Source of the DNA: Hortaea werneckii
Lineage: Eukaryota; Ascomycota; Dothideomycetes; Mycosphaerellales; Teratosphaeriaceae
DNA: 64,000 bases
NCBI GenBank assembly: GCA_037044905.1
Contig: JBAOKB010000174.1
Span: forward strand, 62,001-126,000
Direction of reading: 5' to 3'
Shown: one piece after another, positions 1-9,687 of the stretch
How positions within the stretch are numbered: the first letter of the stretch is position 1
Layout: every line of letters begins with the position of its first letter
Notes under the pieces: model-generated
Told to the model about the DNA's origin: nothing
Seen by the model: only the letters and a program-made list of their open reading frames with translations
Databases searched by the model: none
Position numbers and translations under genes: made by a program

Positions 1-417
1 AAAAAAAAAAAAAAGCATCTCTAAACACCTCTACTTGTCGATTCTTTCAGACTGGCCTCCTATTATCTCACACATTTCAGTACCTAACGTATTTCATCTC
101 AATAGTGGAAAGCAGTCAAGATCCCACAAACAAACCTGCCAGCGAAGTCGCCATGCGTCTCACCTGGATGATGAATTACCAGTCTGAAGAAAGTCCGTAT
201 CCGTGGCTCCGCCGCCGCAACGAGACTGTATTGATGGGAGCAGTTCATTCAGGACTATCTACGCCAAACGATGCGGAACTTCGCAACTGTTGGTCTCATA
301 AGAGGCTCGTTAGAATCCCAGCATGCCGCAACACCAGTAAACGAAGCAATCGAGCCCTCGGTATTGCGCGTTGTCGCCGCATATGGCCAATACAGGGAAA
401 ATATGACGGTATTGGCC
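1..417. other. Left-edge stretch, no gene called
   Basis: It begins with a run of 14 A at the window edge. Two short overlapping reading frames on the + strand (from about 105 and 271) have no recognisable domain or splice pattern. I see no RNA gene or repeat here. Confidence 0.4.
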
Positions 418-2518
418 CTAGTCGGACGTCATTTTAGGTGGGTGTATGTGTGCAACGACGGTACGCTGATAGCCGACAAAGTCATCTGAACGCTCTGCCG
501 GACCAGCTGTAGCTTCTTCATGGCTTTCTCTGAGCGCTGGAACCTCCGCAGTTAAGGTTCTTCGCTCCCAACCTTCCAATCCTTGGGCCTGGAGAAGTTG
601 GCGTAGCAGTTGCAGCTTACCGTCAGCATCATAGGCGATCTTCTTGTGCTCGCGCACGAACAACGGCGCCCAGTAAGTGATGGTCAACGAAGTCAAGAAG
701 ACCAGGAAGGCTACGATGCCAATGACGAGGAGTCCGATAAGAGAAAATGATTGGCTAAGACGTTGGTTAGCTCCAACAGTCGCTCTACTTCCGGAACGAT
801 GAGGATCCTCCTAACTTACTAAGAGCCAGTGTTGGTACCGAGCTGCCTGCCGCACAGCTCCGACAGAGGCGCTCTCATCTCCATGCGAGGATACTCGTCG
901 GGAGGCGTAATTCCAGTTTGTCCAGACCCGTTAACAGACCAAAAATTGTTCGGGTATTGTACCATCTCTAGTTGGAGGCTTGCAAGTCCTGTCTGGAACC
1001 ATGCGGTCGTTTCATCTATCCACTGATCATTTGGAAGGGAAGACGAGTCCTGAGCCGGAGGAATAACGACATCGCTAGCAATTAAGGCGGATGAAGGATT
1101 CGATGTAACCACAAAGTAACTCGAGGCCCGATGGAAAGCTAGCGCGATACGAATAGCCGTAGCCTCTTGAGTGCCAGAGAAACCGTACGAGGACGATAGG
1201 TTGTGATTAAGGAGCGAAGTTCCTAGCAGAGGCGTGCAATGATCGCTGTTATGACCACACACCTGTAATTGATCAGTGCAGGCTAGCGCTCGCACCATAT
1301 CGTCCGGTATATAGGCACCGTACGATGCTTTGCGAGTAGCGGAGAATAAAGGGTCGTAAACAGCATCGGCGTACTTGACATTGTTCGCAGCAACAAGATG
1401 AAGCGAAACATCTGCCGCTTCAACCGTAAGGTCCTCGATAGGAAGCCAATCTCCGTTACCGCGTTCGTCAGTTGCTGATACATTTGACACAACGTCAAGA
1501 TTGTGAAACGAGCTTAGAACGGTCAGTCAGTCTAGCGATAAGGGACCCAAAATACTTGATCGACTTACTTAATCGTATAGGGCTGCTCAAGTCTGCGTAG
1601 CAGGTCAGAGTGCTGCAATGTCCAGTTCGAGACGCCGGCAACAGGACCAAGGAACACTCGCGAGGTATTCCACAGCTCTTGGCCTGTTACCTCCTCCGTC
1701 AAAATTTCCGTGCGATCTTGAATGTCGAGGACCGAGCAAGTAGTCACCTTGCGGAAATCCACGCGGTCTGCGGGCACCGCATTAACACCAAGATGGACGT
1801 GCGAGTTGAGCTTCCCGGTATCATACCTTACGGCTCCGCTTCTTCCTAAAAGACAGCGGTTACCGAAGGGACATGTTACCTCCTGCTGAATCGTGTAGGG
1901 GAGCCTGGCGCTTGCAAAATCATTGCAAATAGCGGACCCATGTAGGCCTCGGTAGCATTCTTCGGCGTAAGCTCTACTCTGCCTCATGTCTTTCATATAC
2001 TTCTCATGAGTTTCAAATCTACCTTTCTCGGTCTGCTGGTCCTCTATCGACGGCATGAGAAGGCCGCAGGCGTTGGATTCTAGGAGGATTCGATTGACCT
2101 CATAGGCAGGCTTAGACACATTCGCGCTAAAGACTGACGCCAGGGAAAACCCCATAAGGATGATAAGGGGCCAAAACATGAGACCGAAAGCTCTTCGAAG
2201 TGGTCGAAGTCTAGAGTGCCTCCACGTCCATGCTATCTTGCTGAACTCCAGGATACTGTCGAATGGCATTGCCTGGTTGCGTAGTATGACCTGGTGCTCA
2301 AGATGCTGAATGTCCATATCGCTGCCCTTCGCACCAACTTGATGGAGTATGTATGCAACGATCTTCCATAGCCCTTCGCCGGTTAGCGTTACAATGAGAG
2401 CAAGTCCGGCGACCAGGAAGTCCCCATAGCGAGCGGGAAGGGTGACGGTGTAAGCCGCAAGACCTTCGCGAGTGTGGTCTTGCCAGACGGCGTAGAGTAC
2501 TGGCAGAGGCGCTGCCAT
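418..2518 (-). CDS. Fungal membrane protein of unknown function (3 exons)
   Basis: Three exons join in frame: 2518-1569, 1512-820 and 754-418, giving 659 residues. Both introns have GTAAGT donors and AAG/TAG acceptors, and both splice phases fit. Hydrophobic segments lie near residues 30-55 and 103-126, and a strong one lies near 550-568 at the start of the last exon. The long stretch between them carries several Asn-X-Ser/Thr sites and cysteines, as expected of an extracytoplasmic loop. The N-terminal TREGLAAYTVTLPARYG stretch recalls large uncharacterised membrane proteins of filamentous ascomycetes; that is memory of the family, not a search. The reading frame stays open upstream to 2905 and includes another hydrophobic stretch just before the chosen ATG, so the true start may lie further upstream, perhaps beyond another intron. 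No enzymatic motif is visible, and I give no function. Confidence 0.75.
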
Positions 2519-3462
2519 TGCCCGAAAGGGAAGAGGGTCAGGGAAAACGAGCACAATGCAAATAGTGATGGGGACCAGAATCAGGGGAAACGAGTGGGGG
2601 GATTCAAGTGAATGTGACGAAGGGGACGGTGTCTCCCAGCCGCCTCCCAATGTTGACAGATGGGGCGATCCATGGAGCTGAGGTCTTATATCTCCTGCAA
2701 CACGGCTGTCACTGCTACAAGGGCGATGGTGTGGAAGCCTGTCTTTCCTCTTGGACAGCTCCGCCACGGACGTTGCTTGGCAAAACTTCCCATCTTTACT
2801 GAGACAGTCCACATGACCACCTTCTGTTCTGAGCGTCCGTGGGCGCGGCGCTCGGCGTTCGAGGACACTCAGAGTATGTACTATGTAGGCAGCAGTACGT
2901 TCCAAGGAGGTCTAGGTACCTCCGAGCAAGACGATCCCAAGTGCCAAGTCGCTTCCTTTAGCGAGTGACGGGAGCTAGTCCCTTTCGCTGCGCGGGAAAG
3001 CAGGGGTAAGCGAGGCCGGCTGAAAGCATAGCAGGCACGGCCCGAGGACTCAGCTCTCCAGATTCTAGACTATGTACATACTTTAGTCCTTCTCGTGCAC
3101 AGCTTCTTGGCAACGTTTGTGCTGATGTTCCAGTCGCTCTTCAGTCTGCGTACCGGTGAGAAGTCGAGGCCATGTAGCCGCGCATAGAGGCAGGCTTGTC
3201 TCTTGAAGTCTTGTCTTGGCGGCACTGCGCCCTGCGATCTTCCTCGCGGCCTGCCTTCTACGTGAGCAGAATAACGATCATCTGGAGAAGATAAATAGGG
3301 CTCTCATCTACGCTCATCTCTATCTCCTCCCCCCATCTCTCTCTCACACGCTTCCCTGCCTTCAACCTTTTTCTTGCCCAAAAGCTCCCGAGTCTCTAGC
3401 AATCTTGCGAGCTCCTAACTTCGTTCCAATACCGGCTCCTTGCAACGGTTGTACACACGACA
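2519..3462. other. Intergenic region, divergent promoters
   Basis: About 0.94 kb lies between the divergent membrane-protein and secreted-protein genes. The last 170 bases before 3463 are rich in CT (runs of tctctctc and cctcccc), a common feature of fungal promoters. The frame open from 2519 to 2905 on the - strand has unlikely composition apart from a hydrophobic stretch next to 2518. Nothing else is recognised. Confidence 0.4.
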
Positions 3463-4447
3463 ATGGCGGCAAACAGGCTCTTGGGTACCGCAACAACCAT
3501 GCTACTAGTGTCGTATGCAATGGTACGTTGGTCAATACATCCTCCCCTACCTCCCCGGCTGACCTTACAACCAGGCTGCAACTTCCTGCAATCTAGCGGT
3601 GGCTCGTAACGAGGACTCTTTTCTGGAATCCTATACCTTACCCACACGCACATCCACCGCATACCCTGGCAGTCGTACGTCGGATTCCACCTATGATGAC
3701 AACTTTTACTTGCCCACGATCCCTACATCCAATCCGGGTCTTGACCGGAATCTTCAGATAATCCAGGACGCTCAGGATGCCGTAGACATCATAGGCGGAC
3801 CCGGGCGAAAACGCGACGCTGGGCTGAAATGTTCGTATATACTCACCAAAGCGCACTGCTGCTGTTCGTCCTGACTGACGTTGGCTGTAGGTGCCGACGG
3901 CGACTTCTGTGTCGATGGGGGGGCCAGCATGACTCCCTACTGTATTAATGTCGAAACGGGTCATTGGTACGGCATGACAGGCTATTCTGGCTCGGTTACA
4001 ACAGGAGACTACTATGATCCTGAGGGTGAGAGAGGCAACCTCTATGATGGTCCGTGCCCTGGAGACCTTTACAGCGATCGCTCCAGCGGCGGTTGCGCAC
4101 GCGTGGTCAACAGTGTTCCTCCCAACGATCCAGCCACATCTTTCACCTCGACGCTTTCAGTTCCACCGAGCAGTACAGCAAACCGGATCGCTTCATACAC
4201 TGCGAGTGGTGCTGCCTCTAGTGCCGTTACTTTCTCAACCTCGACGATTGGGGAGGCAACACCTTCCCCCATGCCTAACATGACCGCGTCCGGCTCGGTA
4301 GACTCTGTGAGCGCTGCTGAATCTGGGCGACCTACCAATGAGACAACCGCTGGAGTAACCCCATACACCGGAGCGGCATCGAGCCTCTCAACCTTTGCAC
4401 TGTCTATTTGCATCACTGGCACTGCAGTTCTGGCTCTGCTTGCTTAG
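3463..4447 (+). CDS. Probable GPI-anchored secreted protein
   Basis: Exons 3463-3522, 3575-3830 and 3891-4447 give 290 residues. Intron 1 (GTACGT donor, CTGAC branch) separates a 20-codon signal-peptide start from the mature protein. Intron 2 has the weaker donor GTTCGT, but splicing there keeps the frame and a cysteine. The mature part has about nine cysteines in a compact domain (residues ~105-175), then a Ser/Thr-rich stalk and a hydrophobic C-terminal tail preceded by small residues, the usual GPI-attachment layout. This predicts a cell-surface or wall protein. I recognise no named family. The GPI and signal calls rest on composition alone. Confidence 0.7.
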
Positions 4448-5359
4448 GGGAAGAAGACATTCAGCACTGCAAATAGGACTTGTCTCCATTCGCAGGAACG
4501 TAACTTGCTCCAACACTTCGACAAAACGCCTCCGACGCATCTAGAGCTGAACACATGAGAGGGAAGGTACGCAGGTCAAAGATGCGAAAGGATTACAAGA
4601 TTCTACTATTAAGGGGAATCTGGACCACCTGCATAGTTAGACGGACAAGTGCAGAAGATGAGCGCGCATGGAATGATTTTCTACGTACATTTCTAAATAC
4701 ATACTATTACTATTACTGCTATCTTTTTATAACTTATACTAATGTCTAACCTACTCCTACCATAGTGTCTCTATAGCGTGTTATATATCTACTACTTCTA
4801 GCATATGTAAGGCATCCTTTCTAGTTATATCCAATCCTAGTCGTTTTTAAAAAGAAAAACCATTACTTTCCTAAAGCAAATCTACTATACCTATACCTTT
4901 ATCTATTATTTTAACCTCTGTATTTATTTATTAATATATAAGGTGTCAAATATATCTATCTATCTACTAGGGTAGCGCTTAGTAGGTTTAGGTTAAATAA
5001 CTCTTATGTTATAGACGTTGTTACGTATATTCCTTAGGTCTAAAAACACCTAAAGAAGCTATTATAACTACATAAAAGCTAGGCTAACATTTAATGCTTA
5101 CTAACCAAAATTACACCTTAAGAACTAGCTATACGACTCTATTTACCTAATAAAGAAAAGACTTCAAACAACACTTTGCCGTTCAGAAGATGTTTTAGGC
5201 CCTTACTAGCGCGTAGTAACTCCGAAGCACCCGGAGGTGCGACGGTAGTACTTCTCCACAGTACTTTTGAACTTCAAGAGCATAGAGACCACTCGCTCTT
5301 CCTTGGACTACCTCTAGTCTTTGTACATTGTCAATCTCAAATCGCAGTCTTTGTGGAGA
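4448..5359. other. AT-rich degraded stretch
   Basis: From about 4660 to 5170 base composition shifts abruptly to TA-rich sequence with stops in every frame, like the RIP-degraded repeats further on. It is too decayed to name a parent element. The rest is ordinary intergenic DNA downstream of the GPI-protein gene and upstream of the next gene. Confidence 0.45.
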
Positions 5360-6364
5360 ATGGAGCACAACGCGCCTCACAAAGATTCTGTTTTCGAAGG
5401 CTACTACAGCAAGTTCGACTTGCCATCGGGAGCTCATGTGGCTTTAATTATCTGCCAAGTCAAGACTGCGAAAAAGAGACCCTATAAGGTCTCCTTTACT
5501 TATGTTCCTTTCAATGCACACCAGTACTTCCAGAAGCAAGTGTGGGCGGAGCGGATCGACATGGTGAAGTTCAACAAAGACAACGCTTTCGGGTTGGAAG
5601 TACCTGGCGTAGGCTATGCTAGATGGCATGCAGATTCCACGACAGAATACAGCTTCGATACACCCGAATTCTCATTCCACGGAATGACTACCACTCGGAC
5701 GCCTTGGTCGTCGTACACAGACACACCGGAATCATGGCTGGTGAACCTCCCTCTGCCTCTGCACTGGCACGTTCAGTCTCTGGCGTCGGAGTGCGACTTC
5801 GATATGAACATCCCGGGATACAATCTCCCTCAAGCGGACCGTTCGGGTGTAGCCAATGTGCACCAAGAAAAGAACTGGGCGCAGAGCTTCCCGTCAGCTC
5901 ACATGTGGTTACAAGCCCGAGATGGCGACCGTGGATTCTGCTGTGCCGGCGGTCAAATCCTAGGCATGGAAGCCTTCCTTCTAGGGTATCGTAGCAAAGA
6001 TCTCGACCTTGACTTCCGCCCTCCATTTGCTACACGTATAGCGGGCTTCAGTCCCTTCATGTCCTACACTACGAATTGGGAGAATCGAAGCTTCGAGCTC
6101 AGCATACAGAGCTTTCGACAGAAGATTGTGGTCAAAGCCCAAGCGCCTAAGGGCACCTTTTTCAACCTAAGCGCGCCCTTCCCAGAAAGTCATCGCGAGA
6201 ATTACCTGGGGCAAAGTTTCCGCGCGAGCTTTGAGATCCAGATCTTTGAAAGCAGCTGGCTCGGTGCATGGCAGCTCGTTCGAAGTGACTCGTTCGAGAA
6301 TGCCAGCTTGGAATTCGGAGGAGGCTATTACCCTCCGCACGGAACAGAACAACGCCTGAATTAG
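5360..6364 (+). CDS. Tocopherol-cyclase-like family protein
   Basis: Single exon of 334 residues from the ATG at 5360; the frame is open upstream, but the family-like sequence begins here. Near the N-terminus (residues ~10-16) is FEGYYSK, matching the FEGWYFK-type opening of the tocopherol cyclase family. Around residues 175-195 is HQEKNWAQSFPSAHMWLQA, which matches the family's H-x-EKNWG-x-SFP-x(3)-W-x-QA signature, preceded by a HWHVQSL element. In plants and cyanobacteria such proteins (VTE1) close the chromanol ring of vitamin E precursors. Fungi are not known to make tocopherol, so the substrate here is unknown. No signal peptide or membrane segment is evident. The family call is from motifs only. 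Confidence 0.75.
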   Translation: MEHNAPHKDSVFEGYYSKFDLPSGAHVALIICQVKTAKKRPYKVSFTYVPFNAHQYFQKQVWAERIDMVKFNKDNAFGLEVPGVGYARWHADSTTEYSFDTPEFSFHGMTTTRTPWSSYTDTPESWLVNLPLPLHWHVQSLASECDFDMNIPGYNLPQADRSGVANVHQEKNWAQSFPSAHMWLQARDGDRGFCCAGGQILGMEAFLLGYRSKDLDLDFRPPFATRIAGFSPFMSYTTNWENRSFELSIQSFRQKIVVKAQAPKGTFFNLSAPFPESHRENYLGQSFRASFEIQIFESSWLGAWQLVRSDSFENASLEFGGGYYPPHGTEQRLN

Positions 6365-6598
6365 AGCACTAAGTCTTCATCTTGACCTTCTTGGAAGTCA
6401 TCAAGTCATAATTTGCAGGATAAGGTCTACGGAGTAGAACATCAAACGAGCGATCCGCTTGAGTAGGCCCATCATTCACCGGAAGTTGGCCGGCCCTACA
6501 GCTTTCATTTCATGACTCTTTACAGGAGAAGTTATACTCAACAACATTCGATGCAAGACAAGAAGGGGTGCCTACCAAGGTGATTTCCACCTCGAGGT

Positions 6599-8052
6599 CT
6601 ATAACTTCGGACTCTTTGCACCCTCTTGCTTATCAGCCCAATTCCCATTCATAGTCTGGCGATATTGCTCGCTCAGAACGGCCTTCTGCTCCTTCGGCAC
6701 AGCCGCCCATTCCCGTCGCTCGGCCTCTTCGCGCGCCGCCCAGCCTTCGATTTCCGGAACAAGCCATCCCGTGCACTCCTCAGCCGTGCGCTCAACAGCC
6801 TCCATGGGTATGAGATGGCCGACCGCTTCGAGGGTGACGTTGCGTACTCGGCCCTTTTGGACGCCACCGGATCCTCCTACACCCGTGCCTGTGTGTGCAA
6901 GCTTATCTGCTTTCAGCGCCGGAGTGGACAAGTTTGACTGCTCGCCAAAGAGGTAGAATACGCTGGGCCGTAGATTTGGGAGTCTGTGGAATGTCGCGAT
7001 AGGCTCGGGTCGATAGAACGGTGCGTTGGGGCCAGAGGCTGGATCCATATCAGGATGAGTTTGGAGATTAGGTTCCGTTGAAGGGTCAGGGCACTCTTTA
7101 GTAGGCAAGTTGGGGCGCAGGAAGGTGAAGACTTCTTGATGTTTGGTAGTGGCAAGCGTTACTTCTTTCTCGGTATCTGGCGCCGGCGATACAGTCGCAG
7201 CTCCCGGATCAGCTGAAATGGTGGGCGGCGTGGCAGATGCGGCGGTCGCGTAGGGATAAAGACTCGTAGGTAATTCACGCAGACCATACTGTATCCATAG
7301 CTCCAGCACGCGTGGGTCCCAGGACTGGTAGAACTTGGAGCGTTTGAAAGCTGCGCGTGCTGCCTCACGGCTCGGCCAACGATCTCGGCGATTTGTAGAT
7401 GCTCGAGCAGGGCCGTAGTTCCCTGCACGAGATTGGAACCGTTGTATCACTGGGTCTACAAGGATCAAAGTCGAGAATAGACGGGGATGCATTAGTGAGA
7501 GATTCACAAGGTTGTTGCCACCCATACTGTGGCCGATGCCAACGATTGGTCTTTTCATCTCCTTGCGGAAATGGTTTACCATCAGAAACAAGTCCCTTGG
7601 GTGATCCAACCATGAAGCTTGGTCCGTTAGCGTCTATTCAAAGTAGAGTGATATAAGAAGACATACGGTCATTGCCAAGTTTCTCTTCGTTTAGCACGCC
7701 AGAAGTTCCCTGATGTGCTACATCGGCAATGAAGATGTTGCCGATACCGATTCCCTTTGCTTGCAGGCGGTCGAGTAACTCGTCCCAGAGAGGCTCATAT
7801 AGTTCCTGCATGAGCTGTCAACATACTGCCTTCCCACGCCTGGATCTTCATCAAAGTTACCTTAGGAAAGCCATTCGCGTGACCGCCGATGATGGTGATA
7901 GTCGTTTTGGCCCGGACCTTTCTACGAGGCGTATATTGCTTTACCGCGAGTTGCAACACATCCTCTTGATCGCCGGAAGTTGCTCGTGGATACTCTCGAA
8001 TGTGTGAAGTCGGCAAGACGTGCTCTCGCACCGAGAACTTGCTGGCGGACAT
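6599..8052 (-). CDS. Alpha/beta hydrolase, Lpx1-like
   Basis: Exons 8052-7861, 7805-7667 and 7617-6599 give 449 residues; introns have GTAACT and GTATGT donors, and the phases fit. The nucleophile elbow is GHSMGG (residues ~135-140), followed by HPRLFSTLILVDPVI, typical of the fungal peroxisomal lipase Lpx1 / 'toxin biosynthesis protein' group of alpha/beta hydrolases. The N-terminus has the group's HIREYPRAT element. A long low-complexity insert rich in Pro, Thr and Ala follows the core, and a late GHLIPME supplies the likely catalytic histidine. The C-terminus ends in SPKL, close to but not a canonical peroxisomal targeting signal type 1. The likely role is hydrolysis of lipid or ester substrates, possibly peroxisomal. 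The gene starts about 200 bases from the transposon island. Confidence 0.8.
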
Positions 8053-8599
8053 TGCAGGACGCCTTCGATCCAGATTTGCCCCAAGTCTGAAATGCTGCGG
8101 ACAATCACTGATTAAAAACGTCGTAATGTCTTTCGAGGAAGATAAGAATGCAGTTAGGAGATAGCCAAGAGTCTCTGGGTGTTTGGTACCGTCGAGATGG
8201 GATGATAGAGATGAGCCGAGGTTAAGCTTGGCTTTAGCGCGGCAGTGACTATCGTGTCGGAAAAAATCACTGTCGCACCTCCGAATTCCGCGCCCCTACT
8301 AAAATCTAGTAAGGGGATAGAATACTACCTATACAATAGTGTTTATATTACTTATAAAGCCTTAAATTTGCTATATAGCTATTTTTAGGGTGTTATTAGT
8401 TTTATTAGCTTTATACTAGCTTTAAAGTAGTTAGTAGTAGTAGTAATAGCGCTCTAAGCAGACCCTTATATAACTAAGCTAGCTTGCTAGTATCTTAAGC
8501 ATACTAATAAAGCGCTATTAGCTATTGCCTTATAGCTTAATATTACTAAGAGGACTATCGAGAGGTAGAGGCTTAATTTTAAGGTATATAGTAGCGCCT

Positions 8600-9246
8600 A
8601 TCTACTAGATTATAGCTACTATAGCTAGCCTCGCGCTCTTACTATAGAGCAAGCTTAGTAGTTAATAGCCTATCTCGATAAACGACTAAGCGCCTATTAT
8701 AATAAACTCGTACTAGCTATATAGGATCGATTTAGTATTAAGATCTATAAAAGAACCGTCGGTAATATAATTAAGAGCTCTAGATAGACCCGTAAGGTAG
8801 TAAAACAAAGGGCTAGAGTGTAGAGTTAGCTACTAAGAGCTTTGTAGTAAAAAAGCGATTAAATTAGTACTAGCGCTAGCTTGTCTTTTATAATAAGAGC
8901 TTAGTAAACCTTAAGACTAGCTAGAGGAAGTATATATAGTTACTAAAAGGTAGTAAAGCTAAAGAATATCGAGGTATAAAGAAGGGTAGCTAATATTCTA
9001 TTCTACTAGTACTTATAATCGATAGATACTTATTAGAAGGTACTCTTATTGTTAAGGGCTCTATAAAGCGAGATATATATCTATTCTAGCTATAATATAC
9101 TATATTACTACTACTTACGCCTAGCTATTATATTCTCGTTATAGATAATTATTTAATATACTATAGAGATAATATTAAACCGCTCTACGAGAGATTCGGT
9201 ATCTAGCTTAAATATTTACCCCCTTATTTACTAAATCTAAATCTAA
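8600..9246 (+). pseudogene. DDE_3 (IS630-like) transposase relic, 5' part
   Basis: One frame, broken by many TAG/TAA codons at expected Gln/Trp positions, still shows a helix-turn-helix-like start (AYLDKRLSAYYNKLVL, then DRFSIKIYKRTVGNIIKSS) and near its end a DDE_3 catalytic-end pattern: IDN, then LYERFGI, then LKYLPPYLLNLNLI (the family norm is YLPPYSPDLNPIE). Ser-to-Leu and Gln-to-stop changes are what RIP produces. Gypsy-1 inserted after this point. The same frame resumes at 16049 and again after Gypsy-3 at 29651. Confidence 0.65.
9242..9246. repeat. Target-site duplication TCTAA, left of Gypsy-1
   Basis: The five bases TCTAA directly precede the 5' LTR and recur at 16044-16048 directly after the 3' LTR. 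Confidence 0.9.
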
Positions 9247-9648
9247 TGTTACGAACACGGTCACGGGACGCTCGAACCCGAAGCGATTGGCCAGTAAGGA
9301 CTGGAGCAAGGAAAGGTCACGTGATCAGTATGCAGGAGAGCGCTGCCTTGGCAGGCGAACCACTGCATATATGCAAGAGGCCGACCGGTCGACGAGCGAC
9401 CCGGCGACCTTGGAGCGCCGGACCGCTGAGCGACCCAGCGAACTATTGCATGAAGACACGAATCTCTTATGTATATAACTAGGCATGTTTCTCGTTAGGA
9501 GTTCGTGTGTTCAACTCATGTTGCAATCCGACTGTTAGGTAGAGAACCAACAGCCTTGTCACAATTAGTTATCCCACAACCCAGTTGTCTTGACACATCT
9601 GTTCCAACGAGCTCTAAATCCGTGACACTACTTCGTAGGGTCGCAACA
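9247..9648 (+). repeat. 5' LTR of Gypsy-1 (402 bases)
   Basis: It is bounded by TG...CA ends. U3 contains a GGTCACGTGA motif (9315-9324) and a TATATAA box at 9472-9478. Transcription would then start near 9505-9509, at the GTGTTCAA sequence that pairs with the putative primer site (see 9651-9658). The short ORFs within the LTR are treated as chance. Confidence 0.92.
9472..9478 (+). promoter_or_regulatory. LTR TATA box of Gypsy-1
   Basis: TATATAA lies about 35 bases upstream of the GTGTTCAA motif at 9507-9514, a suitable distance for the start of R. The same spacing is present in the Gypsy-2 LTRs. Confidence 0.6.
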
Positions 9649-9650
9649 CT

Positions 9651-9658
9651 TTGAACAC
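9651..9658 (+). other. Candidate self-priming primer-binding site
   Basis: TTGAACAC lies three bases after the 5' LTR and is the exact reverse complement of GTGTTCAA at 9507-9514, the predicted 5' end of the transcript. No TGG-start tRNA-complementary site follows the LTR. Tf1/sushi-type fungal elements prime from their own RNA 5' end; this arrangement fits that mechanism but is not proof. Confidence 0.55.
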
Positions 9659-9687
9659 CCTCAAGGAACTTTGTACCTCAGACAACA

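Noticed and set aside
105..489. Two short overlapping + strand ORFs at the left edge
   Set aside because: No domain, unlikely composition and alternative start codons; nothing supports translation.
9246..9482. ORFs of 63-78 codons inside the Gypsy-1 LTRs
   Set aside because: They are identical in both LTRs only because the LTRs are identical; no homologous frame in the Gypsy-2 LTR.
9649..9670. tRNA-type primer-binding site after the Gypsy-1 LTR
   Set aside because: The sequence does not start TGG and I could not match it to a tRNA 3' end; the self-priming pair fits better.
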